This document shows, one piece after another, positions 1 to 13,198 of a stretch of 64,000 nucleotides of DNA (positions are counted from its first letter, which is position 1; every line of letters starts with the position of its first letter). Source of the DNA: Strongylocentrotus purpuratus (lineage: Eukaryota > Echinodermata > Echinoidea > Camarodonta > Strongylocentrotidae); NCBI RefSeq assembly GCF_000002235.5, contig NW_022145613.1:17360883-17424882 (forward strand). Reading direction: 5' to 3'. The notes under the pieces were generated by a model, which was not told the origin of the DNA, ran no database searches, and was given only the letters and a program-made list of their open reading frames with translations. The position numbers and the translations under genes are program-made.

Positions 1-134
1 TGCCTAGAAGTTATTGGGAGGGTCGATTCATCATGTATGTACTGCACGAGAACTAGTATACAGAGTGAGGTTTTAGAATCATCAAAAAATGATAAGTACA
101 AAGCAACTTGGTATGCAATTGTTCCAAAACTTAC

Positions 135-312
135 TTTCCAGTTCTCTCGAGTCCTTCATGCTCTCCATTATGCCCTCCTCCTCCTCCTCCTCCTCCGTCT
201 TCTTCATCTATCCCTTCTGCGTGGCCGTTGGGAGTCTGGAAGTGGGACAATCTCTTGGCCTGATCGGGCACTACCTTGGGGGGCTCGATTCTGATGTTGG
301 GATCCCATGCAC
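135..312 (-). CDS. SLC4 coding exon 9 ([11 protein letters not shown], Gly run, LERTGK)
   Basis: Acceptor tcattag, donor gtaagt, phase 1 in and phase 2 out. It encodes [17 protein letters not shown], an acidic stretch, eight Gly from a GGA repeat, and [13 protein letters not shown]. Family members have ELQRTGR-LFGGL here, just before the first transmembrane helix, so the next exon (off the left edge) should start the membrane domain. The Gly run differs in composition from the same linker in vertebrates. Confidence 0.95.
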
Positions 313-3300
313 CTAATGAAAGGGAGTTAATGATGGAGTTGGAAATTGTAAAAAGTTGCAAAAAGCAAGAAAGGGATATATACACAGCTTGATAGAGATT
401 GGTGGTTGACAGACATGTGCTCAAGCAATGATTGATAATTCAATTTTCTATATAAAAATCTATTCTTTTTCTCTTTTTATGAATTTTTTTTGGGGTACAT
501 TTTACCAATTTGACTTGGAATGTTTGCATTTTATAATTCATGCAATTCATCATGGAAGTTGTAAAGCATACAGGGAGTTACAAAATTATTATACACTTAT
601 GTTCAAGTACTGGTTTTCTTTCTCATTTCCATCATCATCATCATTAATATTAAAACAAAAACAACAATATCACCAAGGATGGAAGACCTTAAAAATATAA
701 GAAAATCAGAAAAAACTACTCTTCACTATCATGTTGTTGTTACTAGGATACATGAGGGCAACACCCCAAATGTGACTTTCATATGACGGTCCGTTGGCAT
801 GGCAACACTATGGGATCTATAGTCGACTTAATAATAATAATACATTTATAGAGCGCATAAACTATCCAACATTAAGTATATATTCTACTTCGCTACAAGA
901 GCTCCTGATATGCTTAAATTTACGGTTAATTGAAAAGATGTTCTTTCAGTTTTAATTTAAAGATATTCAGAGATGGTGATTTCCTGACTTCCAATGGTAA
1001 GTTATTCCAGAGTTTTGGGGCTGACTTACCGGGTGGAAGAACTGTAACAGAGTCGATGAACTCATCAATGCCTGCGAGAAGATCCTTAGTACTTTTGGCC
1101 TTGTAAGCAACATCGTGGAAAACCTAGACAGACGGATAAGCCAAAACAAAGGAACAATGTGTTAATGCATCATGCCATGGGGCTCCTTCACCCCTCTTCA
1201 ATCAAAGCCTGACATGGGTGGACCAAGGTTTTTATATCAAGGTTTTATGCGTGACTGTGCTATGTATTGTTCCATTCACACTTTTTGTATTCAAGCACCC
1301 CCCCCCCCACCCCCAATAAAAACGCAACAACAAACAAACAAACAATATTGAAAGAAGAAAACTTGTAAATCTACAACCAGTGTCTGAAGGTGAATTTTTG
1401 TTAAAGTAAGTACAGAAGATTGGAAAAGTAAGAGCAAACTTTAACATTTCCAAAGAGAAAATATGATGAGCCATCTTCAAATGTCAAGATTGCCAGAAAT
1501 AGGGAATCAAGAACTAGGGATTCCATCTTCTGCATGTTCATACTGCAACGCGCTTTATCTCTATAGCTCCAACAACAATATACATCTTGACAACACATAG
1601 AAGTATGCCTCACAAGACCAATGGAAAGTGGATTGATACCTTGCCTGACAAGCATGTAGTAACACATCTCTCAATCTCAAGGTACACTTGGGTCCCGTCT
1701 TACAAAGAGTTGATATTGATTGCAACCTATTTGTGATTGATATAAATCCCAACTATGTGCATAAGAGATAGGAGACTGCAAACTTGCAATTGATTGGAGG
1801 ACTTGTGATTGATTTGGATCAATCGTAACTCTTTGTAAGACGGGGGCTTGGTCTATGTTATTGCACACAGCCTTACAGAAAAGCAGTCTTTTCGCCTGAA
1901 TTTAAGGTTTAATGCATTTTCAATTTCAATTGACGAGTGAATTGATACCTTATCTGACATGAGCGTTGCGACGCATCTGCCGATCTCATGGTACCGCTTG
2001 GTCTCCCCAGACTGGGGGCCCAGGAGGATGAAGAGGAACCTCGTCGGGATGGGGACCTCCGTCAGATCACCGAGGGATACCGCCGACTGGAGACGCACGA
2101 ACGCGATGATTGGACGCGACAAGAAATCCACCTCGCCGATCAGGACGTTGGAGGCCTCTGCGCCTTGAGGGATCTTCCTCATGAAACTGTGCCTTGCCTG
2201 TGCGGAAAATGATGAGATTGGAAGGGAAAAACAAAACAAACAAAAGCATGAGTATTGTGCAATGATAAGACCAAGCACCTAAAGGATTACCCTTCTTTCA
2301 AGAGTGGTGACAAATTGACTTGATGATGCAGGCAATCAAAAACCATGCTCTGCCATTAATTCCTCAAACAATAAAAAGGCATTGTATTTGTGTATGAGCA
2401 AGCAATGTGAAGCAGCATACATACTTTTGCGGTTATTGGTAAAAGCAGTGTTATTCATATTTTCAATGCCAAAACTCACTTTAGCGATGGATATTAATAT
2501 ATCAATAGTCTTTCCATTTATATTTTGAGTTAGCCATACAACTTCAAGATCAGCATTTTAATAGCGGCTTTTGACCTTGTTTACACATGCTCTGCTAAAC
2601 TGCCTCTAACTGTCCCTAAACTTCATCTGTAATGAACAAGTGCCCAGAAATATGAGTATTACCCCGGTAACGGGCAACTGATTTTTTTCCAATCATTGGA
2701 CTAACCTTACCTAGTCCAATGCCTGTATATACACAGCCGGCCTCGTTCACTTTTTGTATAGGGCATGACGTTTCCCTCAGTAACAAAGTAAAGCTTAAGG
2801 GACTACATTGCAGGGACCAACTCCCTTCACCCCATTCACCATTATTTTACACTTAAAATGTTATTATTTTGCCATGGTGTTTTATTTGAGGCAGTATACA
2901 GCATCATGTGTAAGCAAGACTTCAATATTAACCAAGAGCACATTCTATGTTAATATCCACAAGTTTCAGCATCACATGAAAGAGTTATTTCACCATCACA
3001 TGAAAAAGTTATTTCACCATAGGAATGCAAAGGTTATTAGTTCAAACCACATGTATGACATAACTTATTTACGTCATGGATAAATACGTAATTTGGTGCA
3101 AGCATGAAATGATTTCCAGTAAATAAATGTTAGTATTATTGATGGCACTGTTTAAATAAAAATGTGTTAGTGGCAACCAATCACCTATAGAAAAATTACA
3201 ATGTATATTACAAAGAAGAAATATACACATATATGTATATACAGGCACTTAAATACAAGGATGGTATAATGTCATACTCATGAGAGAGAAATGAAGCATG

Positions 3301-6300
3301 ACTTTATAGCTTATGAGTGCTCTGTACCAAAGCACTAACAATCAAGTGATTCAGAAAGCTTTTGTTAAATGAAAATATTCATGATTAACACATAACAAAG
3401 TTTCTTTTCCAAATTTTTGTCCGAGGGTGAGAACAGAAAGGGATATGGGAGAATTCAAATTCAAACAATATTACACATATCTGCTGTAGATCATTGGCTA
3501 TTGAAATTAATATTTTGTAAGGAATATTAATATTCCCAGAGTATTCAACACTATCTCTGAAAAAAATACACTAATTAAAACCTTATTGCACAAAGATTTT
3601 AAACAAGACTTCATAAGTTTTATATTTTATATTACTGACAATGAATATATATATACCAGAAGGCATTATATATATGTTTGTTCTTCTTTAATTTAAATGA
3701 ACATTTGCTACTTTACATAGTAATTGCTATCAATAAATCTACGCAGCTCACTGAAATCAAAATGGACATATCTAATTACGTGAATATGTACATTTTTGTA
3801 ATAATGATTTAACATCTGTTAAATGATGATTAAATTGTTAGATTTCTACTACCGATAATCTAAAACCTACAATACTTATAAAACAGACTTTGCAAAACAC
3901 AAACATAGAAAGAGTGCAGACTTTACACATAAAAATTATGTATTGTATTTCAGAAGATACATATATTATCAGTATTACTTCATTTAACAACAAACTCTTT
4001 GCGAAAGATGAATAACGTGATGGATGTGTATCCATTATACCCAATGCAATATATTACATAAGTGTATCCTCAGTTGAGAGCCAGAAGGGCATTAACTCAT
4101 AAATAATACATAAAGATAAAACATTTTTCTTGTCAGTTACAGAGGATGATACATGATATCATGTTGGATGTTTATACTTGATCATCTTGGCAAAGATTAT
4201 CTTCAAAGGATAAGAGGTTTAACCATAATGAGAAAGAAAAACAGGTGTTATGTTGAAAATTGAATGGAGAATGGTTAGACCGTGACATCAAATCGTTAAC
4301 AATGGAAAAGAAAAGGGGGAGAAAAAGACATCATATTAAAGGTGAGGAAATATTAATGTTGAGAAACAAGATAATGAATTGAGCAACACTGAATCTTCTT
4401 ACTAGTTGTTACCATATTGGTACCTGTGCCTGTAAAACAGATTTGCACACTCATTTTCACAAACATCCAACACAAAGTTTACAACGTACATGTATTCACA
4501 AGTGATTGTGTAAGTAGATTTGATGTTTGGAACCCAGGTGACAATGTTCACCTTGATTCCAGTAACATGATTTCAAGTGCTAAATAATAAATATAAACTT
4601 ATGGTGTGTCATTTATTAATGACCATGCATATTAAAGGTGGCTGCATATAAAGCAGAACACATCTGTGGAGACACAGATGAACTGTTGCAATTTTAAATT
4701 TGTGAAGCCAATCAAAACATGGTCACTGAAGTCAGGACAATAACATTCTCAGGATATCACCCAAGATCTATGAGGCGTTTACTGCTACTAATAATAATAA
4801 TAATATCAGATATTTATATAGCGCACATATACACCATGCAAGGTGCTCAAGGCGCTCCGAATATGACCCGGCTCTGCTAGGCTGCCGATTTCGGCGCTCA
4901 CAGCATTCAAGGAATTCCTTCCTACCAGTACCCATTAAACACCTGGGTGGAGAGTGGCAGATGTAGATTTATGTCTTGCCAAAGGACATTAGTGCCCCAG
5001 CAGGGCATTACATACGGTAAAACTTGTGTTTTTTAATATTTATAATCTTATTGAATTGTTATATACAAGTAGAAATCACAGCACACACGTATTTTCAACA
5101 TTCTGATATTATTCAACACAAATGACATATGACAGGTCAAAAGGTTGAAAGTCTTAAAGAAAGAAAAGTGGGTGATCTCTAAATTAGGAGTCCAGACCGT
5201 CACACAAGTGCCAAGAAGAAATGCTGTTGCTATGGTAACATACCTTTGACCTTTTGAACCTATACGAGGAATCTGATTTATTGGACCGTAGGGATTCGGA
5301 TTTAGTTGGGTAGGAATGGAAAGACTACAACAACAAAATGGAAAAGCACATTAAAAATATAAATAAACAGGCATATATTAATTTACTAGTTATCATTTGA
5401 ATCACAAAATGGAAATGAACGATTAGCCATATTAATTCTGTATATACATACATGTAAATACTGTATGTGATGTCAGTGTATTGCACCTTATTAATAAGTG
5501 AAATAATTTATTCTTTCTGCTGTGAACTTTATCATAAACCATAAAATTTTATAATCATAAATGGACATAAAATATGAATATGTTTCAATAATTCATTATT
5601 GCCACCATGGGGAACAGAATGAATGATAGGCAATATTCCACATAATAACAATGACATATTTTTTAACATAACTTCAAGCTAACATAGTTTGTTCTAAAAT
5701 GTAAACATAATGTAAATCTATTTTTAATGATGAGCATGTCATTAACATGAACATAAAGACTCTTACAATCAGTGAATAGTGATTTTAATATGTCAAAAAA
5801 TTGAATATGTGCGTTAAATCACATGTGTGCAAAAACATTAGAGGTTAATATTCAATGATAGAGTAATGGGGGGGGGGTATTATTTGCAGGAAAATCTACA
5901 GCAAATCAAAATCTTTTCAGGTAGCACTGAACAATGACTAAAACACAATTTGTCGTCTTTATCTCCGGACTGCTTCTCATCAGCCAGGTGGTTCCATCAT
6001 GTCCATAGGAGGATAGACATAGGAGTCAAAAGGGTCTTGTTGGACATAGTATACATGTACATCAAGTTGCAACAACCTGCACAGACAATCAAACATGGCA
6101 GAAATGTCAAAGAGAGTTCCAAGAGATGCTCTGTTCAGATAGTTGTTACAGAAAACAGAAGCTGACATCAATTCTTTGTTTGTTTGTTTGTTTTACCTAA
6201 TTGCTAAGAAAGCAAGTGTATGTCCTTGTAAGTGAGCAATCAGTGAACAGACGGCTTTAAATCCACTCCGAGGGACTTGATCATGAGGATTAATGCCTTA

Positions 6301-9300
6301 CCAAAAGGCACTAACACATCAACTTGGTTTTATACCCGGGACCTTCCGGTTACAAGACTACTGCTCTACCACTAAGCCATTGCACCTCCTATCAAATTAG
6401 GTTGCAGTATTTGCTGAAGTAGTTTGGAACAGTAGGTTTGTTATAAGCACAAACTTGTTTGGAGGAGTTTTTCCTCCCAATTTATTGGTGGGGGAGGGGT
6501 GGGGCATGACATAGGGGGGGGGGGGGGTCGGCATTAATTCAAACACTTCTGAACCCCAAATCACCATCACTGCAACATTTTCATTAAAGGACCCAGTCAC
6601 CCTGTTATGTGTGTATATCATTCCCACAGTATATTCTTTAACCATTTTTATCTTCTTTTTAGAATCCTGCGCCACAACACACAATTTTCTTTTTCTTCAA
6701 ATAAATATTTGAATAAATGAATCCTCATCCCACAATAGCATTGAGAGTGATGAAGGAAAGGCAGTTAGTGCTCCCCAAGTTTAGAACATCACATATTCGG
6801 CCATGCAAACAAAGCCATTGTCATGGCAACATACCTTGGACCTTTCAAACTTATTATGATGCATTCTGTGTAGCCTAGGAGAATCCACTTTACATGAGAC
6901 AGAGTGGAAAGACTAAAAGTAAACAAATATATAGATCATTCAAAAAATGATTACATGAGTGAAGTTATTTGTATTCATTTGAAGATATGCCGAGTCATTA
7001 CAAAATAGGGTATGGATATTCATCAATCAAATCTAACCATCTTTCAAAAGAATTTTGTAAAATAATAAGTCTAAAGAGGGACTGTTTTCATCAGAAAATA
7101 AAAAGACATTTATCTATATGGATAAGGGTTTTCAATTCATCTCTAAAGATGGAAAAGCTAAATAGTTTGAGTGAATGTGTGATTTTTCTTTTTTTTTCTT
7201 CTCGGAAATCACATAAACTGAAACTTTTCTGTAGTCTTTGTCAATTTATCATTAATACACACTATTAATCAATTAAACATTTATTTGACAAAAGCTACAT
7301 GAGTAAGTGCATAAAATTTAATCTGTGTAAATCAATAAATTAGTTATATATTTCACAACAAGATTTTATTTGTGATTATTTGTTAATAAGGCAATAATTT
7401 ATTCATTTTTCCTTATCCCCATTTCACAAAATTTATCTAAAAAAAATTGGAAGAGTTCAGACACTTCAAAAAAACACCAAACTTCAATGAAAGTGCTCAT
7501 GAATAGTAGTGAAAAGATTTAAGTTGGTAGATATGTTTAAAATCATCTTCTTTTCCTATCATAATTGTGATTTCGTTAATTTATTTTTTATTTTAAAGAG
7601 AGTAATACACAGAAAGCACAAATAAAGGCTAAACATAAAGCAGAGGATTCAATTCAAAAGTCTAACCTATCAGTTTAAAAAAATGTCCTCTTCTTACAAC
7701 TTCAACAGTCATTTAAGTAGTAAATGTTACAAGTAATGTTGTATTTTTTCTCTTCGTAAGAACTTCATTGTTTTTTATATATGCTTCTGCTTACTCATCT
7801 TCCTCATATGATATTGTTAGTTGTTAAATTTTATATATACCAGTAATTATATTGTAAAGCGCATTGAAATGTCAACACATATGAAATGCACTATAAAAGA
7901 ACAAAGTATTATTATTATATTATTATTACTAAGTGGCGGGTAAAATAACTTATGTTAAGAAATGTGAACTTGTGTTGTAAATTTATGAAGACACACTTGT
8001 TTAGAATCCAATATATATGTAGTGAAATGTTTTTAGTTAATGGTGCAGTTATTATCTATAATCTTCAGAAGTGAATCGTGGCACTTCATAAGAAGATGGG
8101 TATAATGTGCAGTTGTGTATCTTGGTAAAGTAAAATCCAGCTTGTTGATAGGTCTTCTGGTCAGTAAAACGCCACCCTGTGCAGTAAAACTCACACGTTA
8201 CCATGGTAACACATACCTTAGACCTTCCATGTCTAAAATCCTGCTTATGTTTAATGGGTTCTGGTTTACTTCTTTGATACGATTCGAGAGACTAAAACAA
8301 ATAATAAGAAAACAAAACTTTTGAAAATATAGGCCTATCACCTGTAAATACTAGCTGAATATTCCAACTTCACCCCCCCCCCCCCCCACACACAAATTTT
8401 TTTTCCCCAATCGCCCTCTCTCAAATGTATTCAGTTTACATGTCAATACAAAAAGTACAGCAATCCACTAAGCCACTTCATATATATATATGTGCATGGG
8501 TACATAAGGGTCATGTATACGAAACTGTAGAGCCCAGGAAGACAAAGTTGGATATGTGTTCATGAAAGTTATGTAATCCATTTTTCATTCATGCATTTAG
8601 AGAGTACATTATGTGAAACACAGGTGGAAGTATTCTATTTCAGAGAGGAAACAAGATATTCATGAAGTACATGTACCACCATCACTTTGGCAGAGATTAT
8701 TCTGAAATACACAAAGTGGGACTTCTCCATCTTTCAATGACCTGTTGATATTTGAGGGGTCATTTGTACAGGCACCATCTCTGTACTCTTGCATTTTCAC
8801 ATTAGATTGTACATCCGACGTGCAAAGTATTCTATAGTGTTTATAAACAGCTGTTCCAGTTCATCACACATGTGAGCATGTGAAATACAATCCAAACTAG
8901 TTTTTTTTTTTTGGTCATGTGTCATTGACAGGCTTTGTAAAACGAGTCCCTGATGGCACGTACAATGACCCATTAGAGACAATATCATTTTCAAATCAGG
9001 TGGAAGTACTCTACTTCAGAGAGTAAACAAAAGTTAGTCATGAAGTACCACCATCACTTTGGCAGTGATTATTCTAAAATGCACAAAGTGGGACTTCTCC
9101 ATGTTTCAATGATCTCTTGATATTTGGCAGGTCATTTGTACATGCACCTGTTGTATTTTCACATTAGTTTGTTACAGCTGAAGTGTAAAGTATTCTACGG
9201 TGTTCACAAACAGCTGTTCCAGTTCATGACGCATGTGTGCATGTAAAGTATAATCCAAAGTAGAACATGAAAGCCAGAAGGGCATTTACTCTCAGCAGAC

Positions 9301-12300
9301 GAACTGTAGATCTGGGCCCCATTTCACAAAACTTGTCATCAGTGACAAATGAGTTTTTGTTATATAAGCTTATGAAATCCTTGCTCCTGATTGGTTATCA
9401 GCAGATTTGTCAATGATTTTAGTTATCAGTACATTGACCCATTAGAGACAATATCATTTATAAATCAAATACAAGTCCAATAGGTGATCTCAATCTTAGT
9501 ACGAAACAAGTTAACATTCAATGCAGTCAGCATTATCCATTATCCGCATCCATTTACATAATGGTATCCATCTATATTTATTTCTGATACAAAATATACA
9601 TTTATCAATTTCATACAGCTGTGAAAATATTCTGAGAAAATTGTTAATGGCTCCCTTAAAATGGGATCTCACACAATTAACACATATGTAATGGATTTTT
9701 ACTTATACGGCATTGGAGCACAAATATTATATATTGCTAATGAGTTTATTTTCTGAAAAAAAAATTATGATTGCAGTACCTGCTGTGTTCTTTGTGCGGA
9801 TATAATATCATTTTTGTTATTTTACCATAGCATGCCTTTAATATATAAGCATTGCATGAAAGCAGCAGGAGATCAGTAAGTATACATGCATGTGTATTTT
9901 GATATATATGATACTGGTATGTGAAAACAAAAGTTTGGGCCCTGTTTCATAAAACATTTTATTGATAACAAGTAACAATAACAGATACAGCTACATGTAC
10001 ACTGATATCGTTGCATTTGATTAGCTGAGAGAATATCTTGTTCTAGAATTGAGGCTTTTGTTATTGATAAAAAGTTTCATGAAACAGGGCCTGGGTGAAG
10101 ATTGAGAAATCAAAAGAAAAGTTGCAGCAGTAAAACAAAATATTTGAGATTTAAAGAATACATATAAGCCGATCCTAAACCTTTCCAAATGGACTATAGA
10201 CACATGAAGGAATGGGTATCATACAGAAGAAAACACAGGAAAAATATATTTGGAGATGAACAGTGGTTGGATGATGTATTACACAAAACGTAGTAAAATT
10301 TGTTAACTAACATGCATTTGACATCAATCAAACATTATTTTGAAGTTACATATCCTTTTGCAATTCATGAAAGACAATTCATGACAAACACGATTTGATA
10401 CAGACATTTACATTTTAAAGCATAAGAAGTTTAAAATGCAGTTCAACATTTAGGAATACAAACAGCAATCATATCAACAAACACGTAGTAACCAAGGCCT
10501 GCCCACACCACACACAAATGTCTGCTTAGAACCCAAAAGGCATTAAGTTCATAATTCAATGCCCTTTTGGCTCTTGATGTCGGTAAGCACAGTGAAGACA
10601 CTAGTAGCAGGACAATACACATCGCTGTGTAGACGAACAAGCAAGACCACAAAAAACATACATACATGTACATTCAAGAAACATTTAGAATGCAATGCAA
10701 TGATATTTACATGAGATATAAGGAGGGGTGGGGATAAGGATAAAGAAAATTATGAAGAAATTTCCCCCCCTTTTTCAATTACCATGGGGGATATGCTGAA
10801 ATCAATCAATGTACCAGATTACGGAAAATAAGAAGAAAAATAAATTCTGAACAAATTTGTGCAGTGCATGAAGTGAAAAAAAGAAAAATATGTTTTTGTT
10901 CTGAAACTACAAAATGGGATCGATTTCTACTGTGACACAGGGATTTCATAATCCATGACCTCATATCATCTGCTGAGAGATAGAAGAGCATTCATTCTGT
11001 ATAAAAAGATATGAAATAATGCCCTTTTGCCTCTAAACAGATGATGATCACTATTGTTGTACTCAGCAGTGAGATGTTTGAACTAAGGTACTTGATTGAT
11101 CCAACATATTTAGCACATTTTTATCATATCACCCATGGTAGATGAAATTGCAATAGGATAAGAGCAAATCAAGAGAAAAGTATCCCAATAGGACCACAAA
11201 CAGTGCCACATTTTATATCCATACAAATTTAGGAGCAAAGAGAGCTGTTTTTGAATTGGAAAGTTACGATTGCAAATCTTTGATCAATTTTCTTTGCCAT
11301 AGATTCAGAATGCAACCTTACATAGAAGATGAAAAAGATGCCTCATTTATATATTTTAGAATGCAAAATGACTTTCAAAGCTAGTACAAACGTGTCAGCC
11401 TATGTATAATCTGGAAACTATTCAAAATATTTGTTGAATTTTAAATGTACTCATTTCGAATTTCTTAACACTCATTTGCACAGATATAAATTGCCTTTAT
11501 GTGATTAATCATTTCTCAAGACTTACAGGTCGATGATGGGGGGTTGAAGGTACGATGAGGAAAAAAATAGGATGAGGAATTGCATGATGTCAAATTTTAG
11601 AGCAGTTATTATTATCCATGAGAATAAAAAGAAGAAAAAAATAAAAGATAAATAAAAGATGTCGAACCGTCATACTAAGACCCTGCAGATTTTGCGGCAG
11701 CGACATGCGAGCTTCACTCAGTCTTTTCTGTGAAAATAAAATGGACGCCACGAGAGTAGCAGCGGAAGAAGAAAAACCTTGTCACATCAAACATGAATAT
11801 AAAAGAACATTATTTAAAACCAAACCATGCAAAAGAGAATATATATAACGATGTTAGAATTGGAAGTCCGCTATTTACCAAAGAGTATAGCCAGTACACT
11901 AAAGAGTATATTGCCAGTATACCACAAGTGTCTCCCATTTCAATATAATACTAAATAGATGACTTTAATAGGGAGAAAAGATAATCATGATTTGTTTTCT
12001 AACCATTAGAGGAGTGCAGGTCATTGTGGGTCAAAGTAATTCCAAGCAATAAACTCATTATATAGGTTCAATGAAGGCAACTATTTGGGAGTTTCTTCCT
12101 TTTCTTTCTGAATTTTTAGTGAAAGTTAAGTGTAAAATAAGCTATTGAAGGCTACCTATGTGCTACAATGCATCTAAATATCTGCAAAGACAATGTGCAT
12201 GTTTTGATAAGCAGCAGTGGAATTTGCTTACTATTTTATCTTTTTTGTAATTGTGGGGAGCAACACTTCAGTGATCTCATAAAAAGTAATTTGAAATAAT

Positions 12301-13094
12301 GCTGAGCAATATTTTTTTTTAAAGAAAAATTTCATCATGAGTAAATTTGATGGACGTTTCTTCATGAAAAGTACTTTCTCTTTTCAGCGATTTCATGTTT
12401 TTTTTTTTTTAATCATTTTTGCATGACTGCTTCATTAAATGTTTGCATTGGTTACCAACATTTTGAAAAAACTCTCTCAATACAATCAACAATTGGGTAT
12501 TAATTTCACTGATCACCAATTCAATATGATTACTACATTACAGTGAACTTTTATGTTATTTCACCGACTACAAAGTTTCCTTATAATGAAATGGAGTTAG
12601 GAAAACTTCATGAGAAAATACAAATTCAACAACAACAACAAAAATCAAATCATTATTAAATGCAAGGTAAAGACAAAATCAAATATTTGAATCCATTTCA
12701 AAACACCATAGCTGGATTGGGAACTCTTGCCAAAGCAGGACATGATTTATTTGTTCATGTAATTTGTTAGCAAAAGTGACATGATGAAACAAAGATTGAT
12801 GATGATAGTGTTAGTACCAATGATGACAAGAACAGTACGGTATGTAGATTTATGATGATGATGACAACGATGATGATGAAGATGATGGTGGTGGTGATGG
12901 TGGTGGTGGTGGTGGTCATGAAGATGATGTAGATGATGATGATGATGGGTAATGATAGTGGTTGTGATGATGACGACAATGTCAGTGATGATGAAGATAG
13001 TGATGATGATGATGATGATAATGACAACAGATCAATTCTTTATAACTAGGGATGACAGATAGAATTGCTCAAAGTGATATCAAGAATTTGATGG

Positions 13095-13131
<37 letters not shown>

Positions 13132-13136
13132 AAATA

Positions 13137-13198
<62 letters not shown>

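Noticed and set aside
5975-6078. Minus-strand open stretch ending [14 protein letters not shown] and a stop, with a good-looking acceptor, as an alternative terminal exon
   Set aside because: The acceptor would enter in phase 2, while exon 6 and the cassettes end in phase 0. In phase 0 it stops after four codons. It could be a poison exon, but nothing supports that.
6285-6395. Functional tRNA gene
   Set aside because: A and B boxes are tRNA-like, but the B box is degenerate and no acceptor or D/T arms fold; fits a SINE head.
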